This document shows positions 1 through 6,152 of a stretch of 6,979 nucleotides of DNA, one piece after another. How positions within the stretch are numbered: position 1 is the first letter of the stretch; each line of letters starts with the position of its first letter. A model generated the notes under the pieces. It had not been told where the DNA came from, did no database searches, and saw nothing but the letters and a program-made list of their open reading frames with translations. The stretch is from Hyphomicrobiales bacterium (GTDB taxonomy: Bacteria; Pseudomonadota; Alphaproteobacteria; Rhizobiales; Hyphomicrobiaceae): assembly GCA_017304275.1 (NCBI GenBank), contig JAFKKW010000428.1:1-6979 (forward strand), written 5' to 3'. A program made the position numbers and the translations under genes.

Positions 1-175
1 CCGCGAATGAGGTATCAAAACTCGTGCCAGTCCGCGCCGCGCGCCCAACCGCTTGAAACGCGGACCGATCTCGATCCGACGCCGCAACTGCCAGGCGTCC
101 GTGCCCTGCCGCAGCGATTAAACGGCAGGCAGAATTTTCTTCCCGCCCGCTTTTTGGGCGCCGACGTCGACGCGC
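1..175. other. Left-edge region without a convincing gene
   Basis: No supported gene lies here. The plus-strand frame beginning at base 3 is open from the edge to a TGA at 54-56 and would encode only 17 residues ending VPVRAARPTA. It could be the tail of a plus-strand gene whose body lies outside the window, but nothing confirms it. A plus-strand hairpin at 105-129, followed by the T-rich stretch AATTTTCTT, would fit as the terminator of such a gene. No ATG start codon is present on the minus strand here, so no minus-strand gene begins with ATG in this stretch. Confidence 0.25.
105..141 (+). terminator. Possible plus-strand terminator hairpin
   Basis: A 7-bp perfect stem, CCTGCCG (105-111) with CGGCAGG (123-129), closes an 11-nt loop and is followed after five bases by TTTTCTT on the plus strand. 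The loop is large and the T-tract interrupted, so this is a weak candidate. It would make sense only if a plus-strand gene enters from the left edge. Confidence 0.3.
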
Positions 176-207
176 AACAAAAGACCCCGGACACGAGGTC
201 CGGGGTC
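176..207 (-). terminator. Intrinsic terminator downstream of amtB
   Basis: Read on the minus strand, a perfect 10-bp GC-rich stem (GACCCCGGAC pairing with GTCCGGGGTC, bases 183-192 and 198-207) closes a 5-nt loop and is followed at once by TTTTGTT. It lies about 45 bp past the amtB stop codon and is a textbook rho-independent terminator. It probably ends the glnK-amtB transcript. Confidence 0.9.
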
Positions 208-251
208 CAAGAGGAAAGCGCGACCGGCAACATCCGCCGCCGGCCGGGATC

Positions 252-1595
252 TTACTGAATGACCTCGCCGTGGATGTTGATGTCGAGACCCTCGACCTCC
301 TCGGCCTCCGAGACCCGCAGGCCGAAGATGATCTTGACCACGATCAGGATGACGAACGTCGCGACCGCACACCACACGACGGTGGCGAGCACGCCGTAGA
401 TCTGCGTCCAGACCTGGCCGATGTTGCCCTCGATGGCGCCGGCAGTGCCGCCGATGGCCTCGCGGGCGAATACGCCGGTGAGGATGGCGCCGACGATGCC
501 GCCCACGCCGTGCACACCGAACACGTCGAGGCTGTCGTCATAGCCGAGCGCACGCTTTACGCCGGTCGAGAAGAAGTAGCAGATCGCGCCCGCAGCAAGG
601 CCGATGATCAGCGCGCCGACCGGATCGACGAAGCCGGCCGCCGGCGTGATGGCGACGAGACCGGCGACGGCACCGGACGAGGCACCGAGAACGGTCGCCT
701 TGCGGTGGACCATGAACTCGACCACGAGCCAGGAGAGCACGGCAGCGGCGGTGCAGATTTGCGTGACGAGCGCGGCCATGCCGGCCGTGTCGTTGGACGC
801 AGCAGCCGAGCCGGCGTTGAAGCCGAACCAGCCGACCCACAGCAGCGAGGCACCGATCAGCGTCAGCACAAGATTGTGCGGCGCCATGTTCTCGGTGCCG
901 TAGCCCTTGCGCTTGCCGAGCACGATGCAGGCCACGAGACCCGCGATACCGGCGTTGATGTGGACGACCGTGCCGCCGGCGAAGTCGAGCACGCCGTGAT
1001 CGCTGAGGAAGCCGCCACCCCAGACCCAATGGCAGATCGGCGCGTAGACGATGAGGCTCCACAGCACGAGGAAGACGATGACGCTGAGGAACTTCATGCG
1101 TTCGACGATCGAGCCGACGATCAGGGCCGGCGTGATGGCGAAGAACGTCAACTGGAAGAAGACGAACACCGACTCCGGAATCGTCCCCGATAGCGCTTGC
1201 TTGCCGACGCCGGCGAGAAGGGCCTTGTCCAGGTTGCCGATGTAGGCGTTGAGCGCCCCGCCGTCACCGAACGCCAGCGAATAGCCGGCCAGCATCCAGA
1301 CCACCGACAAGACGGCGACGGTGACGAAGACCATCGCCGTCGTGTTGAGAACGTTCTTCTTACGGACCATGCCGCCGTAGAACAGGGCAAGGCCGGGAAT
1401 GCTCATCATCAGCACGATCACCGCGGACACGAGCATCCACGCGGTATCGCCCGAATCGAGCTTCGGTGCCGCTTCGGCGGCAGCCGGCGCCGCCTCGACG
1501 GCAGCTTCCTGCGCGAGTGCAGGAAGCGTCATAAACACGAACGTGCCGCAGGCCGCGAGGCCCCCGGTCACGCGAGTAAGCAGGCTTGGCTTCAT
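252..1595 (-). CDS. amtB: Ammonium transporter AmtB
   Basis: This inner-membrane channel of the Amt/Mep/Rh family moves ammonium/ammonia and works as a trimer. The 447-residue product starts with a Sec signal peptide (about 1-28, LPALA then Q29), then an Ala/Glu/Pro-rich periplasmic stretch and 11 expected membrane helices from about residue 50. The family signature begins DFAGGTVVHINAG at 204. With a constant offset of 44 from E. coli AmtB numbering, the key residues are present: D204, twin histidines H212 and H362, gate residues F151 and F259, and W192 and S263 of the external site. The ATG at 1595 is chosen because AGGGAG lies 9 nt upstream and a signal peptide follows directly; an in-frame upstream ATG at 1715 would overlap glnK and add 40 residues with no family character. 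GlnK is encoded 40 bp upstream, so the two are probably co-transcribed and GlnK blocks the channel when nitrogen is plentiful. Confidence 0.97.
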   Translation of the reverse strand: MKPSLLTRVTGGLAACGTFVFMTLPALAQEAAVEAAPAAAEAAPKLDSGDTAWMLVSAVIVLMMSIPGLALFYGGMVRKKNVLNTTAMVFVTVAVLSVVWMLAGYSLAFGDGGALNAYIGNLDKALLAGVGKQALSGTIPESVFVFFQLTFFAITPALIVGSIVERMKFLSVIVFLVLWSLIVYAPICHWVWGGGFLSDHGVLDFAGGTVVHINAGIAGLVACIVLGKRKGYGTENMAPHNLVLTLIGASLLWVGWFGFNAGSAAASNDTAGMAALVTQICTAAAVLSWLVVEFMVHRKATVLGASSGAVAGLVAITPAAGFVDPVGALIIGLAAGAICYFFSTGVKRALGYDDSLDVFGVHGVGGIVGAILTGVFAREAIGGTAGAIEGNIGQVWTQIYGVLATVVWCAVATFVILIVVKIIFGLRVSEAEEVEGLDINIHGEVIQ

Positions 1596-1635
1596 TTTCG
1601 TGAACTCCCTGTCTTTCAAACTGAATGCCGGTTGC

Positions 1636-1974
1636 TCAGAGCGCCGCGTCGTCGGACTCACCCGTGCGGATGCGCAGGGTGTGCTCGATCGAAGAGACAA
1701 AGATTTTTCCGTCACCGATCTGGCCGGTCTTGGCGGCCTTCACGATCGCTTCGACGGCCTTGTCGACGAGGGCCCCGGCAACGACGACCTCAATCTTGAT
1801 TTTCGGCAGGAAGCTCACCGCGTACTCGGCACCGCGGTAGACCTCGGTGTGACCTTTCTGGCGGCCGTACCCCTTGACCTCGGTGACGGTCATGCCCTGG
1901 AGACCGATGTCCGTCAGGTTCGACCGCACCTCCTCCAGCTTGAACGGCTTGATGATGGCAGTGATCAGTTTCAT
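1636..1974 (-). CDS. glnK: PII nitrogen regulatory protein (GlnK/GlnB family)
   Basis: PII proteins are trimeric sensors that bind ATP/ADP and 2-oxoglutarate and control AmtB and other nitrogen targets. The 112-residue product has the standard family length. The T-loop contains the uridylylation site Tyr51 within the signature YRGAEY (46-51), and the second PII signature, TGQIGDGKIFVSSI, lies near residue 84. The C-terminus IRTGESDDAAL is typical. The ATG at 1974 gives the canonical MKLITAIIKPFKLEEV start and has AGGGG about 8 nt upstream; the in-frame ATG at 2061 would add 29 unrelated residues. The position directly before amtB supports the glnK name rather than glnB, although sequence alone separates the two poorly. 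Expression is likely nitrogen-controlled, since a sigma-54 type promoter candidate lies about 100 bp upstream. Confidence 0.95.
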   Translation of the reverse strand: MKLITAIIKPFKLEEVRSNLTDIGLQGMTVTEVKGYGRQKGHTEVYRGAEYAVSFLPKIKIEVVVAGALVDKAVEAIVKAAKTGQIGDGKIFVSSIEHTLRIRTGESDDAAL

Positions 1975-2075
1975 GGAGAGCACCCCTTGAGTTTCGTCCC
2001 CCGCGGATTTGTCGGCGCGAGACAGGCCTCCGACTTGCCGCCGGCGAACAGCCGGCAACAATCGACCCTGGGAGA

Positions 2076-2092
2076 GTCAAGAGCTGTGCCAA
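2076..2092 (-). promoter_or_regulatory. Candidate sigma-54 (-24/-12) promoter for glnK-amtB
   Basis: On the minus strand the sequence TTGGCACAGCTCTTGAC matches the consensus TGGCAC-R-N4-TTGCW. The -24 half TTGGCACA is perfect and the spacing to TTG is correct. The -12 element reads GA instead of GC, a one-base deviation. The predicted transcription start near 2065 would leave a leader of about 90 nt before glnK. Control of glnK-amtB by sigma-54 and NtrC is well established in proteobacteria, which supports the reading. No full NtrC dyad is visible upstream. Confidence 0.55.
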
Positions 2093-2212
2093 GTTTTGGG
2101 GTGAGCCGTAGAGGATTGAATTCGTTTAGGATTTTGAAAGGGCGGGCCACAAATTAGCCACCACTGCCTTGCCCGGGCGCACAAAAATTATGCACCGCAA
2201 ATCATTTGCCCG

Positions 2213-3112
2213 TCATTTGATCAGGAATGCCGTCTGACGCTGGCGGATGAGCCCTTCCTGCGCAGTCGACGCCACGAGCCGACCGTCACGCGTGAAGAAG
2301 CTGCCGCGGCAGAAGCCCCGTGCGCCGGCTGCGCTCGGACTGTCCTGCGCGTAGAGCAGCCAATCGTCGGCCCGGAACGGCCGATGCAGCCATAACGCAT
2401 GGTCAAGGCTCGCGAGTTGCACGTCACGGTCGAACAGGAGCTTGCCGTGGGCGATCAGCGCCGTGTCGAGCAGCGTGAAGTCCGAGGCATACGCCAGCAC
2501 GCACTGATGCAGCCGCGGATCGTCCGGCAGCCGGCCATTGGCCTTGAGCCAGATATGCTGGGCCGGCGGATGCGGTTCGCGGCTGAGGTAGCGCGAGACG
2601 TCCACCGGACGCAGCTCGATCGGGTTCTCGCGCTGCCAGTAGCTGCGCATATCGGGCGGCAGCGCCTCGATCAGCTCCGCCACGCGCTCGGCAGCCGACG
2701 GCAATGCCTCGGGCGGCGGAACCTCGGGCATGGCCGCGGCATGCTCGAACCCTTCCTCGCTCTTCTGGAACGACACGCTCATGGCGAAGATGGCCCGGCC
2801 GTGCTGGATGGCCTTGACCTGCCGCGTCGTGAAGCTGCCGCCGTCGCGGATACGCTCGACCTCGTACAGGATGGGATGAGTGGGATCGCCCGCCAAAAGG
2901 AAATAACCATGCAGCGAGTGCGCCGCCCGCGGCTCTTCGACGGTCCGCCCGGCCGCCATCAGCGCCTGCCCCAGGACCTGTCCCCCGTAGACGCGCTGCC
3001 AGCCGTTCTGCGGGCTGACCCCGCGGAACAGGTTGACCTCGAGTCGCTCGAGATCGAGCACCTCGAGCAACCCGGCAAGCGCAGACGAGGGTTGCTCTGG
3101 ACCGGCGGACAT
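2213..3112 (-). CDS. tesB: Acyl-CoA thioesterase II
   Basis: TesB hydrolyses acyl-CoA thioesters, mainly medium and long chain, to free fatty acid and CoA in the cytoplasm. The 299-residue product has two hotdog domains in tandem: the N-terminal one holds FRGVSPQ and VYGGQVLGQAL (about 29-51) and FTTRQVKAIQHG (94-105); the C-terminal one holds the catalytic region. By alignment with the E. coli enzyme the triad is Asp211 (LAYASDF), Ser235 in place of Thr228 (ASLDHALWLHRP), and Gln285 (STAQEG). Ser for Thr is a conservative change that keeps the hydroxyl. The ATG at 3112 has GGGGAG 6 nt upstream. No clear terminator follows the gene, so some read-through into glnK cannot be excluded, though the 238-bp gap and the glnK promoter candidate suggest separate control. 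The gene is divergent from ubiH. Confidence 0.95.
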   Translation of the reverse strand: MSAGPEQPSSALAGLLEVLDLERLEVNLFRGVSPQNGWQRVYGGQVLGQALMAAGRTVEEPRAAHSLHGYFLLAGDPTHPILYEVERIRDGGSFTTRQVKAIQHGRAIFAMSVSFQKSEEGFEHAAAMPEVPPPEALPSAAERVAELIEALPPDMRSYWQRENPIELRPVDVSRYLSREPHPPAQHIWLKANGRLPDDPRLHQCVLAYASDFTLLDTALIAHGKLLFDRDVQLASLDHALWLHRPFRADDWLLYAQDSPSAAGARGFCRGSFFTRDGRLVASTAQEGLIRQRQTAFLIK

Positions 3113-3136
3113 GGGACGCTCCCCAAAAAGATGCTA

Positions 3137-3150
3137 TTGATCAAGATCAT
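3137..3150. promoter_or_regulatory. FNR/FixK-type operator candidate between tesB and ubiH
   Basis: TTGATCAAGATCAT matches the dyad TTGATC-N2-GATCAA, the core of FNR/FixK/Anr boxes, at every defined position except the last base. Its centre lies about 31 bp from the tesB ATG and about 76 bp from the ubiH ATG. If bound, it would fit class II activation of ubiH (a start near 3185 places it at about -41.5). It would also overlap the most TATAAT-like hexamer for tesB (TATGAT, minus strand, 3146-3151), which suggests repression on that side. One mismatch in a 12-position motif can occur by chance in a whole genome; the intergenic location raises its weight. Confidence 0.45.
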
Positions 3151-3219
3151 AAACGATGGGCCGCGCCGCTGGGCCGGTCAAGGTCGACCGCGACGCAGCC
3201 CCATCCCCGTGAGACCGTG

Positions 3220-4461
3220 ATGCCGCACCCGACCCAGCGCTTCGACATCGCCATCTCAGGCGCGAGCTTTGCCGGCCTCGCACTCGCCCGCGCCCTCACG
3301 GAGGCGTTTGCAGGCGACATCCGCATCGCCATCATCGATCGCAACGCGCGCAATGAAGCCGCGGCTGCGGACGCCCGCGCATTCGCCCTTTCGGCCGGCG
3401 CGCGGCGCATGCTGGAGGCGCTCGGCCTCTGGTCCGCCATCGCATCCGAGGCGGAAGCGGTACACGGCATCGAGATCACCGACTCGAGCCTGGACGCGGG
3501 CATTCGGCCGGTGCTTCTCAAATACGACAATCACGTCGAGGCCGACGGCGAGCCTGCAAGCCACATCGTGCCGGCGCAGATCCTGGAACGTGCGCTCTAC
3601 AATAGCCTCGCGTCCGCACCCGACGTGACCTTCCTCGTTCCTTCGGAAATCGCGCAGTTTGCCGACGCGGGAGATCACATGGCAATCGTCCTGCGCGACG
3701 GGACGGAGATCGCCGCTTCCCTTCTCGTCGGAGCCGAGGGCCGCCGCTCGGCGGCGCGCGAGGCCGCCCATATCAAGACCGTCGGCTGGCGCTACGGGCA
3801 GACCGCGATTGTCACCACCATCGCCCACGAGCGTGCCCATGAAGGCCGCGCCGTTCAGCATTTTCTTCCCGCCGGTCCGTTCGCGATCCTGCCCTTGCCG
3901 GGCAACCGCTCGTGCCTCACCTGGACCGAGGACGCCGCCGAGGCAACCCGCATCCTGGCGCTCGACGACGCGCGCTTTCTGGCCGAGGTCGAAACGCGCG
4001 TCGCCGGCCGTCTTGGCGCCGTCGAGGTTGTCGGCCCGCGCCAGTCGTGGCCGCTCGAGATGCACCTCGCGCGTGCCTATGTCGCCCCGCGCTTCGCGCT
4101 CATCGGCGACGCGGCGCACGGCGTGCACCCGATCGCCGGACAGGGCGTCAACCTCGCCTTCCGCGACGTGGCGGCGCTGAGCGAGATCGTCGCCGCCAGC
4201 CTCCGTCTTGACCTCGACCCGGGCAGCATGGAAAGCCTCGGCCGTTACGAGAAATGGCGCCGCTTCGACAGCTTCGCGTCCGCCGCCGCCTTCGACGGCC
4301 TGAACAAGCTGTTCTCGAACGACGTCATGTTGCTGCGTGCCGCACGCGATTTCGGACTCCGGCTCGTCGACCGCCTGCCTGGCCTGAAACGGCGTCTCGT
4401 CGCCGAAGCTGCCGGCCTCACCGGCGACCTCCCGCGCCTCTTCAGGTCCGAGCGCCTTTAG
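3220..4461 (+). CDS. FAD-dependent ubiquinone-biosynthesis hydroxylase (UbiH/UbiF/VisC/COQ6 family)
   Basis: This is a class A flavoprotein monooxygenase that hydroxylates the aromatic ring of a ubiquinone precursor using O2. The 413-residue product has the family length. Visible motifs are an N-terminal FAD-binding beta-alpha-beta (AISGASFAGLALARAL, about 11-26), Arg124 in the HIVPAQILERAL block, a DG-type motif read as GAEGRRS (about 172-178), and the GD motif ALIGDAAHGVHPIAGQGVNL (293-312). The tail AAGLTGDLPRLFR is common in alphaproteobacterial members. Several motif positions deviate: Ser replaces the third Gly of GxGxxG, Glu replaces Asp in GADG, and Ala replaces Gly in NxG. The ATG at 3220 is used; an adjacent in-frame GTG at 3217 is equally possible, and no strong ribosome binding site separates them. 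Which ring position it hydroxylates (UbiH, UbiF or UbiL type) cannot be read from the sequence, so no symbol is given. Confidence 0.9.
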   Translation: MPHPTQRFDIAISGASFAGLALARALTEAFAGDIRIAIIDRNARNEAAAADARAFALSAGARRMLEALGLWSAIASEAEAVHGIEITDSSLDAGIRPVLLKYDNHVEADGEPASHIVPAQILERALYNSLASAPDVTFLVPSEIAQFADAGDHMAIVLRDGTEIAASLLVGAEGRRSAAREAAHIKTVGWRYGQTAIVTTIAHERAHEGRAVQHFLPAGPFAILPLPGNRSCLTWTEDAAEATRILALDDARFLAEVETRVAGRLGAVEVVGPRQSWPLEMHLARAYVAPRFALIGDAAHGVHPIAGQGVNLAFRDVAALSEIVAASLRLDLDPGSMESLGRYEKWRRFDSFASAAAFDGLNKLFSNDVMLLRAARDFGLRLVDRLPGLKRRLVAEAAGLTGDLPRLFRSERL

Positions 4462-4477
4462 CACGCTCCGCAAGCGG

Positions 4478-4602
4478 CCCTGGGTCCCGGGTCGGCGCGA
4501 CGCGCCGCCCGGGATGACACGGGAAAGGACCGCGACCACCTCATGTCATCCCGGCCGGAGCAGCGGCGCGGGAGCGGCGCTGCGCCGACCCGGGACCCAG
4601 GG
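4478..4602. repeat. 125-bp composite palindrome (paired REP-like units)
   Basis: Two 21-bp arms, 4478-4498 and 4582-4602, are perfect reverse complements of each other. Inside them a second pair, CCGGGATGACA (4509-4519) and TGTCATCCCGG (4544-4554), is also perfectly inverted around a 24-bp centre. Each half thus reads, outward from the centre, TGTCATCCCGG, a variable GC-rich stretch, GCGCCGACCCGGGACCC, then AGGG. The structure looks like two copies of one dispersed intergenic element in head-to-head orientation, beginning 17 bp after the ubiH-family stop codon. Similar palindromes with a CCGGGATGACA-like core are familiar between genes in alphaproteobacteria. It lacks a T-tract, so it is not a standard terminator, but it may protect or end transcripts converging here. 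Confidence 0.8.
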
Positions 4603-4704
4603 GCCACGACCGCAACGTCCGCACAAAACCAACCCGCGTCGCGCACATGCATGCCGACCATCGAAGCACGACGTTGGCGACGCGATCACCACAAACGCAA
4701 CGTC

Positions 4705-4746
4705 AGGCATCATGGCGAAGCCATGCCCCGCATGGACCGCCGGGGC
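4705..4746. repeat. Second small palindromic module
   Basis: Two adjoining hairpins lie here. CATGGC-GAA-GCCATG (4711-4725) is a 6-bp stem with a triloop, and GCCCCG (4725-4730) pairs with CGGGGC (4741-4746) around a 10-nt loop. The sequence differs from the 125-bp palindrome to its left and may be a separate class of dispersed repeat. It lies in the same gene-free gap between the two converging genes. Only one copy is visible, so its repeat status is an inference. Confidence 0.4.
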
Positions 4747-4774
4747 CCACGCAAGCATCCACAGACGCAGTATC

Positions 4775-4797
4775 CAAAAAAGAAAGCCCTCCGGCGC
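4775..4797 (-). terminator. Weak terminator candidate after rimM
   Basis: On the minus strand a short stem GCC-GGAG-GGC (4786-4795) is followed by TTTCTTTTTT, about 15 bp past the rimM stop. The T-tract is good but only three base pairs form in the stem, well below a typical intrinsic terminator. It may work together with the palindromes farther downstream. Confidence 0.3.
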
Positions 4798-4809
4798 AAA
4801 ACACGCCGC

Positions 4810-5379
4810 CTATGCGTCGTCCGGCTCCGCCGCCGCCTGATCGCCTGCATCCACCTCCTCCGGCGGCGCGAGCACGACCGAACCGCCGGCGAGGTCCACG
4901 CGGCGTACGACAGCTTCCGTCATGGGATAGAGTTCGGTGCGCTTTGCACCTTCGGCGCGGACTTCCAGAATGTCGCCGGCCCCGTAGTTGAGCACCGCAA
5001 CGACGGCACCGAGCGGCGCGCCCGCTTCCGTCACGGCCTGCAGCCCGATCAGGTCCGCATGATAATACTCACCTTCGTCAGGCGGCGGCAGCCGGTCACG
5101 CGCAACGTACAGCGCCACGCCCTTGAGCGCCTCCGCAGCCGTCCGATCGGCGACGCCATCGACGCGGCAGATCAGACCCTTCGCGGTCGCCCCTTCCACG
5201 CGCAGCACATAGCGCGCATCGCCTGCTTCGGTCTCGAGCGGCCCGTACCCGGCGATGGCCTCCGCCTCGGCCGTGTAGCTGCGCACCAGTACCGCGCCGC
5301 GAATACCATGCGCACCCGCGATATGCCCGAGCAGCACGCGCCGGTGATCCCCGGTCTCGTCTGAGCCGTTCTGCGTCAT
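4810..5379 (-). CDS. rimM: Ribosome maturation factor RimM
   Basis: RimM binds ribosomal protein S19 and helps assemble the head of the 30S subunit and process 16S rRNA. The 189-residue product shows the N-terminal beta-barrel motif LGHIAGAHGIRGAVLVRSYT (17-36) and the C-terminal PRC-barrel start EYYHADLIGL (104-113), then GAVVAVLNYGAGDILEV. The acidic tail (about 172-189) is a common alphaproteobacterial extension. The ATG at 5379 begins 18 bp after the stop of the 125-residue gene upstream and has no clear Shine-Dalgarno sequence, so translation may depend on coupling to that gene. The usual downstream partner trmD is not here: after rimM come a repeat-filled gap and a converging gene. Confidence 0.95.
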   Translation of the reverse strand: MTQNGSDETGDHRRVLLGHIAGAHGIRGAVLVRSYTAEAEAIAGYGPLETEAGDARYVLRVEGATAKGLICRVDGVADRTAAEALKGVALYVARDRLPPPDEGEYYHADLIGLQAVTEAGAPLGAVVAVLNYGAGDILEVRAEGAKRTELYPMTEAVVRRVDLAGGSVVLAPPEEVDAGDQAAAEPDDA

Positions 5380-5397
5380 GATTGCGATTGCGACCGC

Positions 5398-5775
5398 TTA
5401 TCTCTTGAGAGGACCGACGAAACGAAGCGCGACCGCGACCGGCACGCCACCGAGATCGACCACCGCGGACGATACCGGCTTCGGCGGCGGAAAGCGTCCG
5501 CACACATCGAGAAACGCGCCCTCCTGACCGGCCTCGAGGCCCGTGACCAGCACGCCGTTCGGCGGCACGGCGAGCCGCACCTCGACGATCGCCTCGCCGC
5601 GCGCCGCATCATACCGGCAGCGACCACGGAAAACACCCCCGTGCGGGTCGGATCCCAGGATGCGCCCCGCCCGCAGCACTGCCAGCGCCTCACCCTCCCC
5701 GAACGAGGACGGCCCGGCATCAGCGCCCGCGCCGGTGCTTTCGAAACGCAGCCCATAGATGCCGTCGTCGAGCAT
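5398..5775 (-). CDS. Uncharacterised 125-residue protein, possibly GrlR-like
   Basis: I do not recognise this gene with certainty. The product is rich in Gly and Val with alternating short strands (DGIYGLRFES, ALAVLRAGRILGSDP, AIVEVRLAV, GVLVTGLEAG, VAVALRFVGPL), which suggests a small all-beta protein with no signal peptide or membrane segment. The pattern G-I-Y-x-L-x-F, then a VLRxGRIxGSD block and a GVFxGxCxY turn, resembles the GrlR family of small beta-barrel proteins, but I rate that as a fold-level guess. The ATG at 5775 is the first possible start: TGA TGA precedes it in frame two codons upstream. No clear ribosome binding site is seen. It lies 18 bp before rimM in the same direction, so the two are very likely co-transcribed. 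Codon bias is GC-rich like that of its neighbours. Confidence 0.7.
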   Translation of the reverse strand: MLDDGIYGLRFESTGAGADAGPSSFGEGEALAVLRAGRILGSDPHGGVFRGRCRYDAARGEAIVEVRLAVPPNGVLVTGLEAGQEGAFLDVCGRFPPPKPVSSAVVDLGGVPVAVALRFVGPLKR

Positions 5776-5969
5776 CGCCGATCATCACAGTCCGAAGAAC
5801 GCGACGGGACGTACGCGCCCACGCCGCACGCTTGCCATAGCCGCCGCCAATCGCGGAAGGCGATGGTTCTAGTGGGATAAACTACCATAGATTGCAGAAA
5901 TCGCGGCATGCCCTCGCTCCGCATCCTTAAAGTGCAGAGCGCGTGCGGACCGTTATCCAATCCGGCCGC

Positions 5970-6152
5970 CTACTGAAGGCGCTCGATCCGATTGCCGATG
6001 GCGACGGCGTAGAGCCACAGCCGACGCTCACGCTCCGTCCACGTCTCGACGTCCGGCTTCTCGTTCATCAGCTCCGTGCCCTGAACGAGAATATCGCTGC
6101 GCCGGTCCCACCACGCAGCCTCCGCCTCTGTGAGATTGGTCTTCAATGGCAT
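5970..6152 (-). CDS. Small uncharacterised 60-residue protein
   Basis: No family is recognised. The product, MPLKTNLTEAEAAWWDRRSD at its N-terminus, is short, charged and tryptophan-rich (W14, W15, W38, W46), with likely amphipathic helices at about 8-30 and 36-58. It has no signal peptide or membrane helix, so it is probably cytosolic. The ATG at 6152 is preferred because a GGGGGG ribosome binding site lies 8 nt upstream; the same frame is open to an ATG at 6338, but the extra 62 residues (many Arg, Cys and Ser) look like non-coding translation. It lies between rpsP, from which a strong terminator separates it, and the 125-residue gene 194 bp downstream. Whether it belongs to the rimM transcript is unknown. 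Confidence 0.65.
   Translation of the reverse strand: MPLKTNLTEAEAAWWDRRSDILVQGTELMNEKPDVETWTERERRLWLYAVAIGNRIERLQ

Noticed and set aside
270..1193. Long plus-strand open frame (307 codons) opposite amtB
   Set aside because: It is antisense to a clear AmtB gene. Its product is dominated by Asp, Glu, Arg and His, as expected from the complement of GC-rich codons, and it has no family character.
2179..2196. NtrC binding site upstream of glnK
   Set aside because: The two half-sites are direct repeats; the inverted arrangement TGCAC...GTGCA required for NtrC is not present.
3256..4539. Long minus-strand open frame (427 codons) opposite the ubiH-family gene
   Set aside because: It lies antisense to a well-supported monooxygenase, has no recognisable motif, and its upstream end falls inside the palindromic repeat.
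4462..4809. Small gene hidden in the ubiH-rimM gap
   Set aside because: Open frames exist on both strands but cross the palindromic repeats, lack ribosome binding sites, and have repeat-derived composition.
5376..5960. Minus-strand open frame of 194 codons overlapping the 125-residue gene
   Set aside because: It is out of frame with the tightly spaced 125-residue gene, rich in Arg, Ser and Cys, has no ribosome binding site, and would overlap the rimM start.
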